The notes beneath the pieces are model-generated. The model had not been told where the DNA came from. It ran no database searches and worked only from the letters and a program-made list of their open reading frames with translations. DNA of 18,176 nucleotides, from NCBI GenBank assembly GCA_905213905.1, contig CAJMKD010000040.1:1-18176 (forward strand). Direction: 5' to 3'. Positions 6,680-13,199 of the stretch are shown piece by piece. A program made the position numbers and the translations under genes. Every line of letters starts with the position of its first letter. Position 1 is the stretch's first letter. Source of the DNA: an uncultured Sutterella sp. Its GTDB lineage: Bacteria; Pseudomonadota; Gammaproteobacteria; Burkholderiales; Burkholderiaceae_F.

Positions 6680-8269
6680 TCATTCCACCCATTCCGCTTC
6701 AGAGAAGTCGAAAGATTGGTCGACGCGCATCTCGAAATGCTTCAGATGCTTCGTGTGCGCGCCCGTCGACATTTCAAAGAGAAGGAAAGCCCAGGGCGCA
6801 TCATCCCAGGCGATGCGCTGCGCTTCGCCGTAAAGCTTCTTCCTCTTGGCTTCGTCGGTTTCAACGAGCGCCGCGTCGATGAGCTTGTCGAACTCGGGAT
6901 TGGCGTTGTAGGACGTTTTCATGTAGACGGGGGGCTGCTGCTTGCTGTGCAGAAGCGGGCGGAGAATCTGATCGGGGTCGAGCGTGCCGTCGCTCCAGCC
7001 GATGTAAAAGAGCCGCGACTTCGAGTCGGCTGCGCCCGTCACGTTGAGAATCAGGTCGCTTCGAACGCCGGGCTCCAGGAGCTTCGTTTCGACGTTGATG
7101 CCGACCTGGCGAAGCTGCTGCTGCAGGAACTGGATCACCTTCGACGCGGTCGTGTCGTTGTAGCCGGACCAGAGGGTCGTCGTGAAGCCGTTCGGGTAGC
7201 CCGCTTCCTTCAAGAGCTCACGCGCTTTCTTGGGGTCGTAAGGCCATGCGCCGAACTTCACGGCGCCCGGGTACTGCTCGGCCATGAGGCCGTACTGCGG
7301 CACGGCGTAGCCCGCATAGGCAACTTTGGCTAGCGCCTCCTTGTTGATCGCGTAGTTGATCGCCTGGCGCACGCGCTTGTCGGTGAAGGGCTTGAAGTAG
7401 TTGTTGAAGTCGAGGTGCTTCTGCATGATCGAGGGGATCGCCGTGACGACGAGGTTTTCGTCGGCTTTGAGCGTCTTGATCTGCTCGACGGGAACCGTCG
7501 TGATGAAGTCGGCTTCGCCCGTGCGGAGCATCGCTGCGCGCGTGGCGTTTTCGGGCACCGGAATGAAGCGGATGCCGTCAAGCTTCGGGAGCCCCGGAAT
7601 CCGGTAGTCGGGATTCTTCTTCACAACGAAGCGCTCGCTCGGGTTGAATTCAACCTGCACATAGGGCCCTGTGCCGCAGGCATTGAAGGCGAGGCCCTTC
7701 GTGCCCGCATACTTCTTGATGTGGTTCGGGCAGATGATCATGGCGTTGTTCATGGCCATGCGGCGCAGGAATCCCGCATGCGGGTGCTTGAGCGTGAAGG
7801 CGACCGTGTGGCTGTCGACGACGTCGACATGGTCGATGAAGGCGTAGACTGCGCGGCGCGTCAGATGATTCTTCGGGTCGAGCACGCGGTCGAAGTTGAT
7901 TTTCACAGCTTCGGCGTCAAAAGGCGTGCCGTCGTGAAAGCGCACGTTGTGCTTGAGCTTGAAGACGTAGCGAAGGCCGTCCGGACTCAATTCAACCGAT
8001 TCGGCGAGATTCGGCACCGGGTTCATGTCGCGGTCGAACTTCATGAGGCCTTCGTAGACGGCGCGAACCCCGGCCTTCGTGATTGTGTCGGGCGAGTCGT
8101 AGGAGTCGAGCGTCGTGAAGGCGGCCGAGAGCGCAACGGTGATTTCCTTTGCGTGTGTGGTTGCGGGGGCGAGTGCGCCTGAAATGCCGAGGGCGAGAGC
8201 GGCCGAAAGAAGCGCGGCGCCGACAGCCGGGCGGTGCGTTCTTGTCGATTGCGTGGTGCGTTGCGTCAT
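6680..8269 (-). CDS. GsiB-like periplasmic solute-binding protein (family 5, peptide/glutathione)
   Basis: The 529-residue product has a Sec signal peptide (basic start, hydrophobic core, likely cleavage after THA at residue 40) and the full family 5 solute-binding fold (DppA/OppA/GsiB group). Many blocks resemble E. coli GsiB as I recall it: FTTLDSYDSPDT near the start, FHDGTPF, CGTGPY, RAAMLRTGEADF, VRQAINYAINKEALAKVAYAGYA, and ARELLKEAGYPNGFTTTLWS. It therefore probably binds glutathione or a short peptide for an ABC importer. No permease or ATPase gene is adjacent, so it must share a transporter encoded elsewhere. The ATG at 8267-8269 is chosen because AAAAGGAA lies just upstream and the signal peptide starts there. 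The frame remains open further upstream, through the leader region. A leader ORF and terminator hairpin precede it (see 8375-8574). Confidence 0.9.
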   Translation of the reverse strand: MTQRTTQSTRTHRPAVGAALLSAALALGISGALAPATTHAKEITVALSAAFTTLDSYDSPDTITKAGVRAVYEGLMKFDRDMNPVPNLAESVELSPDGLRYVFKLKHNVRFHDGTPFDAEAVKINFDRVLDPKNHLTRRAVYAFIDHVDVVDSHTVAFTLKHPHAGFLRRMAMNNAMIICPNHIKKYAGTKGLAFNACGTGPYVQVEFNPSERFVVKKNPDYRIPGLPKLDGIRFIPVPENATRAAMLRTGEADFITTVPVEQIKTLKADENLVVTAIPSIMQKHLDFNNYFKPFTDKRVRQAINYAINKEALAKVAYAGYAVPQYGLMAEQYPGAVKFGAWPYDPKKARELLKEAGYPNGFTTTLWSGYNDTTASKVIQFLQQQLRQVGINVETKLLEPGVRSDLILNVTGAADSKSRLFYIGWSDGTLDPDQILRPLLHSKQQPPVYMKTSYNANPEFDKLIDAALVETDEAKRKKLYGEAQRIAWDDAPWAFLLFEMSTGAHTKHLKHFEMRVDQSFDFSEAEWVE

Positions 8270-8374
8270 GGCGGTTCCTTTTGGGTTTTGTCGGGTTCGT
8301 TCCCTGCGGGCGTTCGCTTGATTGGGACCCTGCCGCCTGGTGCTTTCGCTTGATGGGGTGTGCAGAAACGGAAA

Positions 8375-8406
8375 CCGGGCGGTGCGTCCTAAGAACGCCC
8401 GCCCGG
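8375..8406 (-). terminator. Leader terminator (attenuator) hairpin before the peptide-binding gene
   Basis: Reading the minus strand, CCGGGCGG-GCGT pairs with ACGC-A-CCGCCCGG: 12 base pairs, a single bulged base (8383) and a 7-base loop. It is followed by TTTCCGTTTC, an interrupted U tract. It lies between the leader ORF (stop at 8440) and the structural gene start (8269). Its 5' arm GGGCGGG (8398-8404) can alternatively pair with CCCGCCC (8453-8459) just after the Trp codons, as an antiterminator would. Confidence 0.65.
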
Positions 8407-8439
8407 GTAGGATGAAATCCGTGCGTTGCTGAAAGCAAA

Positions 8440-8574
8440 TCAGGCTGCGCGGGGGCGGGAGTTCGATCGCCGCCACCACCAGGCCTGATTCAATCGGAAG
8501 GATTCGCACGCAGGCGCAACGCTCTGCTCAATCGAGCGAGGCGCGCTGAAGCGAATGGCATTGCGTGCGTTCAT
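8440..8574 (-). CDS. 44-residue leader peptide with Trp-Trp-Trp (putative trp-type attenuator)
   Basis: The ORF starts at an ATG with GGAAGG five bases upstream and encodes 44 residues ending NQAWWWRRSNSRPRAA. Three consecutive TGG codons (residues 32-34, bases 8473-8481) sit 10 codons before the stop. Downstream, three mutually exclusive pairings can be drawn. GGTGGCGG, overlapping the Trp codons (8470-8477), pairs with CCGCCCCC (8451-8458). CCCGCCC (8453-8459) pairs with GGGCGGG (8398-8404). The latter arm also forms the terminator hairpin at 8375-8406. This is the classical layout of ribosome-mediated attenuation: with charged tRNA-Trp the terminator forms, and with stalled ribosomes the antiterminator forms. 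What is inferred is that it is translated and controls the downstream binding-protein gene. Confidence 0.6.
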   Translation of the reverse strand: MNARNAIRFSAPRSIEQSVAPACESFRLNQAWWWRRSNSRPRAA

Positions 8575-8604
8575 TTGTACCTTCCGATGCAGTGTGTTCA
8601 AAAT

Positions 8605-8634
8605 GCTTCTGCGCGAGGCTTTCGCGCCTGAAGC
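8605..8634. other. Strong hairpin upstream of the leader ORF
   Basis: GCTTC and GCGCGA on the plus strand pair with TCGCGC and GAAGC, an 11-bp stem broken by a small internal loop. On the minus strand it is followed by ATTTTG. It could be a terminator for the acetyltransferase transcript or part of the 5' leader of the peptide-binding transcript. A clear promoter could not be located between it and the leader ORF, so the start of that transcript remains open. Confidence 0.4.
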
Positions 8635-8720
8635 CATTAAAAACATCTTCTCAGGACGCGCCGCCGGAAGGCAAGAAGAGGGCTAGGCAAAATATCGTAG
8701 AAAGCTTGCGCATTGGAAAG

Positions 8721-8745
8721 CCAGGCGCGAAATGAGGCGCCCTGG
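8721..8745 (-). terminator. Weak candidate terminator after the acetyltransferase
   Basis: CCAGGCGC pairs with GCGCCCTGG (one bulged base) around an 8-base loop, about 50 bases past the stop of the minus-strand acetyltransferase. The minus-strand tail is CTTTCC, so the U tract is poor. Confidence 0.3.
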
Positions 8746-8794
8746 GCCCGACTTTTGAAGAAGTCCGAACCGAGCGGCGTGGGAAAAGTGCTGA

Positions 8795-9466
8795 TCAGTC
8801 CTGCGGCTCTTCTGCGCTGAAGGAAAAAGACGCTGCCAATGCGCTGGGAAGACGTTGGCGAATGGATTGCCACGCCGTTCGCGTCATGGCGAAAAGCACA
8901 TGCGGCGCAAGCGGATCGCCGGGCGGGAGCGCCGGATGAAGAAACCGCCGCTCAAAGGTCATCCCGAGACGCATCATCAGGCGCTGGCTCGGCAGGTTGC
9001 ATTCGGCCGTGAAGGCGACAATTCGGTCAAGGCCAAAGACGGCAAAGCCCGCTTCGAGCGCTGCGGCCGCTGCTTCTGCGGCAAGGCCCCGGTGCTGGAA
9101 GGGCGTCGCAAGCCGCCAGGCAATTTCAATCGTTTGGGCGTCAAAGCTGGTGCGGGAAAGCCCGACGAAGCCGGCAAAGCCGCCCGGCGCTTCCGAATTG
9201 GCGCCTTCGTTCAGTTTGACATCCACCGCCCAAAGGCCGAAGCCTTCTGTGACAAAGCCCTGACGGATGCGCTCGAGGAGCCGGTCGGATTCGGCTGTCG
9301 TGAGCGGCTTGGGGAAAAAGCGCATGACATCGGGGTCGGCATTCATGCGGCGAAAAGGCGCAGCGTCTTCCGGCCGCCAGTCGCGCAAGCGAAGCCGAGT
9401 CGTTTCAATGGCTAGCGGCAAGTGGACTTTCAAAGCGCGCTCGACGGGGAGGGGATCGGTTTTCAT
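8795..9466 (-). CDS. GNAT-family N-acetyltransferase, RimJ/RimL-like
   Basis: The 223-residue protein has the GNAT fold of the RimJ/RimL-like acetyltransf_3 type: ETTRLRLRDWRPEDAAPFRRM at the N-terminus, a strand region with GFAGFVGL, and the acetyl-CoA loop variant ATPFQHRGLAAEA with following helix (about residues 120-140). Then come DRIVAFTAECNLPSQRLMMRLGM and the closing strand with MTFERRF. Members acetylate ribosomal protein N-termini, amines or small molecules; the target here is unknown. The ATG at 9466 lacks a strong ribosome binding site, so a slightly internal start cannot be excluded. It is divergent from the homocysteine methyltransferase gene across 126 bases. Confidence 0.85.
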   Translation of the reverse strand: MKTDPLPVERALKVHLPLAIETTRLRLRDWRPEDAAPFRRMNADPDVMRFFPKPLTTAESDRLLERIRQGFVTEGFGLWAVDVKLNEGANSEAPGGFAGFVGLSRTSFDAQTIEIAWRLATPFQHRGLAAEAAAAALEAGFAVFGLDRIVAFTAECNLPSQRLMMRLGMTFERRFLHPALPPGDPLAPHVLFAMTRTAWQSIRQRLPSALAASFSFSAEEPQD

Positions 9467-9524
9467 GAGAAGTTGCGAAGGCGGAACAGACTGAAAATGC
9501 AGCTGTACTCGGAAATATTAAGAT

Positions 9525-9538
9525 TAGTCGACAGACTA
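9525..9538. promoter_or_regulatory. Inverted repeat in the divergent acetyltransferase/mmuM region
   Basis: TAGTC-GACA-GACTA is a perfect 5-bp inverted repeat in an otherwise AT-richer stretch about 55 bases before the methyltransferase start. Its shape resembles GntR-family operators, which is an inference only; no GntR gene lies nearby. Confidence 0.35.
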
Positions 9539-9548
9539 TGCACCATGA

Positions 9549-9574
9549 GGCGCGGCGACCGCAGTTGCCGCGCC
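9549..9574 (+). promoter_or_regulatory. GC-rich hairpin just before the mmuM ribosome binding site
   Basis: GGCGCGGC pairs perfectly with GCCGCGCC around a 10-base loop. It ends 6 bases before the GGAGA ribosome binding site. There is no T tract, so it is more likely to affect translation or RNA stability than termination. I considered an SAH or SAM riboswitch, but the simple stem lacks the needed pseudoknot partners that I could see. Confidence 0.4.
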
Positions 9575-9592
9575 ATTCTCGGAGAAAAAAAC

Positions 9593-10561
9593 ATGTCCAA
9601 CGATCAGCACGTCATCACGCGGCATCCGATTGCCGACGTGATTGCCCGCCACGGCACCCTCGTCATCGACGGGGCCATGTCGACCGCGCTCGAAGCGCTC
9701 GGCGCAGACCTCAACGACACGCTCTGGAGCGCCAAGGTGCTCTATGAAGCGCCGGAGCTCATCGAACGCGTTCACTACGACTACTTCAAGGCGGGGGCGA
9801 ACGCTGCGATTACGGCTTCCTATCAGGCAACGGAAGCTGGCTTTGCGACAAAGGGCTTTGCTGCCGCGCGCGCGGCCGAGCTCGTCGAGCTCTCCGTTGA
9901 ACTCGCCAAGCGCGCCCGCGAGAAAGTGCTTGCGGAAGACGCGTCGCTATTGAAGGACGATCTTTTGATCGCGGGCGCGATCGGCCCTTACGGCGCCTAT
10001 CTCGCCGACGGCAGCGAATATACGGGCCGCTATCAGCTCACGAAGGACGAATTCGTCGCCTTCCACAAGCTCCGCCTCGAATCCCTCATCAAGGCGGGCG
10101 CCGACCTGCTTGCCATCGAGACGCAGCCGAGAATGGACGAAATCGAAACGCTCCTTTCGATGCTCGAAGGCCGAGACGTTGTCTGCTGGGTCACGATGAC
10201 GCTTGCTGACGAAGGGCATCTGCCCGACGGCACCACGCTCGAAGAAGCCGCTCGGCGCCTTGATGCGAATCCGCATGTGGAAGCGTTCGGCCTCAACTGC
10301 ATCAAGCGCGAGCTTGCCGAACCTGCTCTCGCGCGGCTCGCCTCGCAGAGCAAGAAGCCCCTCATTGTCTATCCGAATTCCGGCGAAACGTACGATCCCG
10401 CAACGAAGACCTGGCACCATCCGGTCGCGGGCGGCCACGACTGGTCGCATTTCGTGCCGCGCTGGCAAGGCGCGGGCGCGCGCTGCATCGGCGGCTGCTG
10501 CCGCACGCTGCCGCGCGACATCATTGAAATTGCCCGGCTCCTGAAGGCGAGCGGCAAATAA
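9593..10561 (+). CDS. mmuM: Homocysteine S-methyltransferase
   Basis: The 322-residue cytosolic enzyme has the complete zinc-dependent homocysteine methyltransferase domain. It opens with VIDGAMSTALEALGADLND. The zinc ligands are Cys236 (FGLNC) and Cys302-Cys303 (GGCCRT), and the substrate-side motif YPNSGE and AGANAAITASYQAT are also present. MmuM moves a methyl group from S-methylmethionine (or S-adenosylmethionine) to homocysteine, giving methionine without cobalamin or folate. Length is typical. The ATG at 9593 is chosen for GGAGA ten bases upstream; the open frame continues upstream without support. No mmuP permease is adjacent. Confidence 0.93.
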   Translation: MSNDQHVITRHPIADVIARHGTLVIDGAMSTALEALGADLNDTLWSAKVLYEAPELIERVHYDYFKAGANAAITASYQATEAGFATKGFAAARAAELVELSVELAKRAREKVLAEDASLLKDDLLIAGAIGPYGAYLADGSEYTGRYQLTKDEFVAFHKLRLESLIKAGADLLAIETQPRMDEIETLLSMLEGRDVVCWVTMTLADEGHLPDGTTLEEAARRLDANPHVEAFGLNCIKRELAEPALARLASQSKKPLIVYPNSGETYDPATKTWHHPVAGGHDWSHFVPRWQGAGARCIGGCCRTLPRDIIEIARLLKASGK

Positions 10562-10596
10562 AGGGGAAGGCGGGCAGCATTGCTGCCGGCAGCAGA

Positions 10597-10625
10597 AACG
10601 GACGCATTGAGCTCGGGCGTCCGTT
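10597..10625. terminator. Bidirectional terminator between mmuM and the LysR gene
   Basis: AACGGACGC pairs perfectly with GCGTCCGTT around an 11-base loop, located between the two convergent stop codons. On the minus strand the tail is TCTGCTGCC and on plus CGCGTTT, so U tracts are short on both sides. Confidence 0.6.
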
Positions 10626-10630
10626 CGCGT

Positions 10631-11575
10631 TTAGAGGCCAGTGCTCGGACGCCGGAGCGCCTGCGTGACGCGGCTGCGAAACCAGCTGAGCGCCGGATCG
10701 AAATCCGTTCGGGCGTGCCAGAGTATTTTGCCCTCCCAGTCCGGCAGCTTTCGCATGCCGGCCGGCAGCGTTTCAAGGGGCAGCATCGCCTTGAGCCGTT
10801 CTGCGGTCGGCACGGGCAAACGAACATAAAAGTCTGTTTCGAGGAGCATGAAGGCCGCGGGCACGAAAAAGGCGCTCACGATGGCGATGTTCTGCGACGC
10901 ATCGGGCGGCGCCGAAGTTTCGCCCGCGCGCCGGGTGCTTCCCGGGCCGTAGAGAAGCTCGATTTCGCGATAGTCGTCAAGCGCCTCAGTGGGGAGGGGC
11001 TTCCCAGCGCGGCGCGCAGCTTCAATGCGCGCGAGAATCGGGTGCGCCTTTCGAACGACGAGGACATGCGCCGTGCGAAAGAGCGTTACGGCGCGAAGGC
11101 CCGTGTTCTGCTTCAAGGGCGGCGCATAAAAAACGATGTCGAGCGCGCCCGATTCGAGCGCTTCGGCCGGATTTTCAGGGAGCGGCAGGAGCTCCAAGCG
11201 AATCCCAGGCGCTTCGCGGTAGAGCTCGCCAAGAAAAGGCAGCACGAACATGAAGGCGGCGTTGTCGACGCAGCCGATGCGGATCGTGGCGCGCAGCGTT
11301 TTAGGCTCAAAACGGTCGGTCCGGGCAAGCTCGACGAGCGCGCGCTCTGCGGCGCGTATTTCCGGCAGCAGCGCTTCAAGGCGCGGCGTCGGCACGAAGC
11401 CGTCGCGGCCTCGGACAAAGAGGCGGTCGTTGAGAAGCTTCCTGGCGCGCGCGAGCGTTCGTGCGGCGGTGGCAAGGCTCACGTCGGTTTTCTTTGCCGC
11501 GAGCGAGAGCGAGCCCGTTTCTCGAATGGCAGAAAGTAGCCACAGCGTTTCGGAATCAATGTGCTGGGGGATCAT
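10631..11575 (-). CDS. LysR-family transcriptional regulator
   Basis: The 314-residue protein has an N-terminal winged helix-turn-helix (about 8-65; AIRETGSLSLAAKKTDVSLATAARTLARARKLLNDRLFVR) followed by a LysR-type effector-binding domain beginning at ATIRIGCVDNAAF near 95. The DNA-binding part is slightly divergent, with Ala/Thr where SAVSRQI-type residues are usual. Such proteins respond to small ligands and often control neighbouring genes. It lies downstream of the molybdoenzyme-ferredoxin-chaperone genes in the same direction but behind a terminator, so it probably has its own promoter. A near-perfect palindrome 16 bases before the start suggests self-regulation. The start is supported only by a weak AAGAG. 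Confidence 0.88.
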   Translation of the reverse strand: MIPQHIDSETLWLLSAIRETGSLSLAAKKTDVSLATAARTLARARKLLNDRLFVRGRDGFVPTPRLEALLPEIRAAERALVELARTDRFEPKTLRATIRIGCVDNAAFMFVLPFLGELYREAPGIRLELLPLPENPAEALESGALDIVFYAPPLKQNTGLRAVTLFRTAHVLVVRKAHPILARIEAARRAGKPLPTEALDDYREIELLYGPGSTRRAGETSAPPDASQNIAIVSAFFVPAAFMLLETDFYVRLPVPTAERLKAMLPLETLPAGMRKLPDWEGKILWHARTDFDPALSWFRSRVTQALRRPSTGL

Positions 11576-11590
11576 GTGCCGCTCTTGTCG

Positions 11591-11614
11591 AAAAGTTCAG
11601 CCGGTTGAACTTTT
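11591..11614. promoter_or_regulatory. Near-perfect 24-bp palindrome upstream of the LysR gene
   Basis: AAAAGTTCA and TGAACTTTT flank a CCGG core, with only one mismatched pair. It ends 16 bases upstream of the LysR start codon (minus strand). It could be an autoregulatory operator or, as RNA, a hairpin next to the ribosome binding site. Confidence 0.5.
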
Positions 11615-11637
11615 TTCTTCTTTTCTTCTTCAGCTCG

Positions 11638-11676
11638 AAAAAAATGGCGCCCCATGAGGCTCTAAAAGGCGGCGCC
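11638..11676 (-). terminator. Rho-independent terminator of the molybdoenzyme operon
   Basis: On the minus strand GGCGCC-G-CC pairs with GG-GGCGCC and is followed by seven T residues (11638-11644 on the plus strand as A). It lies about 120 bases after the chaperone stop codon, separating it from the LysR gene. Confidence 0.7.
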
Positions 11677-11795
11677 GTGAAATCAGCGCAGCCATCGGAA
11701 TCATACTTTGGCACAAGGGCTTTTGCCGCGCAGAGGCTTGCGGAGCGCCAAAGAACGCCAAAAAAACGCTAAAGAGCCCCAATTGGCGTCAGCGG

Positions 11796-12419
11796 TCAAA
11801 TGCGCTGCGGCTGCCGTTCCTTGAGGCGGGCGTCTGCGGCTTCTAGCGCTGCAATTGCTGTCTCAAAAAGCGGACGGAGCGCAAGGCCGGCCGTGCTTGC
11901 GCCTGCGGCCGAGATCGTGCTCGGCAGCCAGGAAAGCACCGCTTCGTCTAGGAACGGGCTTTCGTGCGGATGATTCGCCTCTGCAAGCTGGGCAAGGAAT
12001 TCGAGCGAAACGCCGATGTGGTCTTCGGGCAGATTTTCGCCCGTGAGGACGAGGCCAAGCGCGCGAAAAACAGCATGCGCGCGGGTGCTCGCCGGTCCGG
12101 ATGAAAGTGCGCCGGGCGCTGCTGCGCCGCTCTTCGTGAGCGGAAAAGTTTCGGGGCCAACGCCATAAAAGAGCGCGGCGAAGGCGCGTTCAATATCGGC
12201 CGGGGCGAGGCCATCGAGCGGGCTCGCGAGCGGCGTCTCTTCGGGCAGGTCGCGCCCCGCAGCAAGCACGGCAGCGATTTTGAGCGCGTCGGGCATGCGG
12301 CTTCGCCAGCCGCCGTCGCGGCGGCCGAGAAAGAAATCGCGCCAAAAGCGGTAAAGATAAGCGCGATAGGGTGCGGTTTCGGCTAAGAATCGCGCTTTTT
12401 CGTCGAGAGAGTCAGTCAT
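11796..12419 (-). CDS. TorD/DmsD-family molybdoenzyme maturation chaperone
   Basis: The 207-residue, mostly helical, Ala/Leu-rich protein contains LPEDHIGVSLEFLAQLA near residue 130, the hallmark E-x-D-H-x-G motif of TorD-family chaperones. These bind the Tat signal and the apo-form of a molybdoenzyme until cofactor insertion. Its presumed client is the catalytic subunit encoded upstream in the same operon. The ATG at 12417-12419 is chosen because the family-like sequence starts there; the open frame runs further upstream into low-complexity Pro/Ala/Arg sequence. The ribosome binding site is weak, and a 143-base hairpin-rich gap separates it from the ferredoxin gene, so expression is probably low relative to the enzyme. 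Confidence 0.85.
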   Translation of the reverse strand: MTDSLDEKARFLAETAPYRAYLYRFWRDFFLGRRDGGWRSRMPDALKIAAVLAAGRDLPEETPLASPLDGLAPADIERAFAALFYGVGPETFPLTKSGAAAPGALSSGPASTRAHAVFRALGLVLTGENLPEDHIGVSLEFLAQLAEANHPHESPFLDEAVLSWLPSTISAAGASTAGLALRPLFETAIAALEAADARLKERQPQRI

Positions 12420-12562
12420 GACGGCATTCTTTTGAAGGCGGAGAAGATGGGGCGCATGGCGCGGCCGCACCGGTCGTTCGCTGCGGCCGCAGGCCGGCAC
12501 GGCTGGCTCAGCCGGCCCGGACGAAGACGGACCGGCCGGCGGCGTCGTGCCGGCAAAGCGCG
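12420..12562 (-). other. Hairpin-rich spacer between ferredoxin and chaperone genes
   Basis: This GC-rich gap holds at least two strong inverted repeats: GCGGCCGCA (12461-12469) with TGCGGCCGC (12482-12490), 9 bp, and GGCCGGC (12492-12498) with GCCGGCC (12511-12517). No T tract follows, so they may shape mRNA stability inside the operon more than terminate it. Confidence 0.5.
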
Positions 12563-13186
12563 TCAGCACTTCGAGATGTCAAAGTGGCTGCCGATGTAGC
12601 GAATCTTCGGGTTCGTGCCTTTTTCCGCCTTCATCATGCGCGCTGCGCCCAAGCGCTTGGCGACTTCGGGTGCGGGGTTCTCGTAGTCGACAAGCGTGAG
12701 CGCACCCGTCGAGCAGTTTTCGACGCAGGCGGGCTTGAGGCCTTGGGCGAGCCGGTGCGAGCAAAGCGTGCAGTGCTCGGCCTTGCCCGCGACGTGCTTC
12801 TGCCAGGGCTCAAGCGGGCGCTCCGCAAGCGGTGTCTTCCCGGGCCAGTAGCTCGTCTCGCCCTTGTCGTTGAACTGCGGCGCGCCGTACGGGCACGCAG
12901 CGAGGCACATCTTGCAGCCGATGCATTTCGTCTGGTCGACGAGCACTTCGCCGAACTTGCCCTGCGAGATGGCTTTCGCCGGACAGACCGTGATGCAAGC
13001 GGGCTTTTCGCAGTGCTGGCACGAGCGGCGGAAATAGTTGATGACGCGCGCCTTGGGGTTTTCCTGTCGGTCGATTTCGACCCATTTCATGCCGGGCGGC
13101 AGCTGGTTTTCTTCCTTGCAGGCGACGAAGCAGGCCTGGCAGGCGATGCATTTGTCGACGTCAACGAGGATGCCGAATTTGCTCAT
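12563..13186 (-). CDS. Four-cluster [4Fe-4S] ferredoxin subunit of a molybdoenzyme (DmsB/PhsB type)
   Basis: The 207-residue protein has sixteen cysteines in four groups: Cys13/16/19/23, Cys56/59/64/68, Cys88/91/94/98 and Cys139/142/154/158. This is the pattern of electron-transfer subunits such as DmsB, NrfC and PhsB, which carry four [4Fe-4S] clusters between a quinol-side partner and the catalytic subunit. There is no signal peptide, as expected for export by hitch-hiking with the Tat-bearing catalytic partner. AAGGAG precedes the ATG, and the catalytic gene ends 13 bases upstream. No DmsC/NrfD-type membrane anchor gene follows. Confidence 0.93.
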   Translation of the reverse strand: MSKFGILVDVDKCIACQACFVACKEENQLPPGMKWVEIDRQENPKARVINYFRRSCQHCEKPACITVCPAKAISQGKFGEVLVDQTKCIGCKMCLAACPYGAPQFNDKGETSYWPGKTPLAERPLEPWQKHVAGKAEHCTLCSHRLAQGLKPACVENCSTGALTLVDYENPAPEVAKRLGAARMMKAEKGTNPKIRYIGSHFDISKC

Positions 13187-13199
13187 GTTTTTCTCCTTG

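Noticed and set aside
8637..8873. Minus-strand 78-residue open frame after the acetyltransferase
   Set aside because: Overlaps the acetyltransferase 3' end in another frame, without a ribosome binding site or recognisable sequence.
9549..9574. SAH/SAM riboswitch before mmuM
   Set aside because: Some similarity to the GAGG...GCGACC beginning of SAH elements, but the segment folds as a single perfect hairpin and the remaining conserved parts are not visible.
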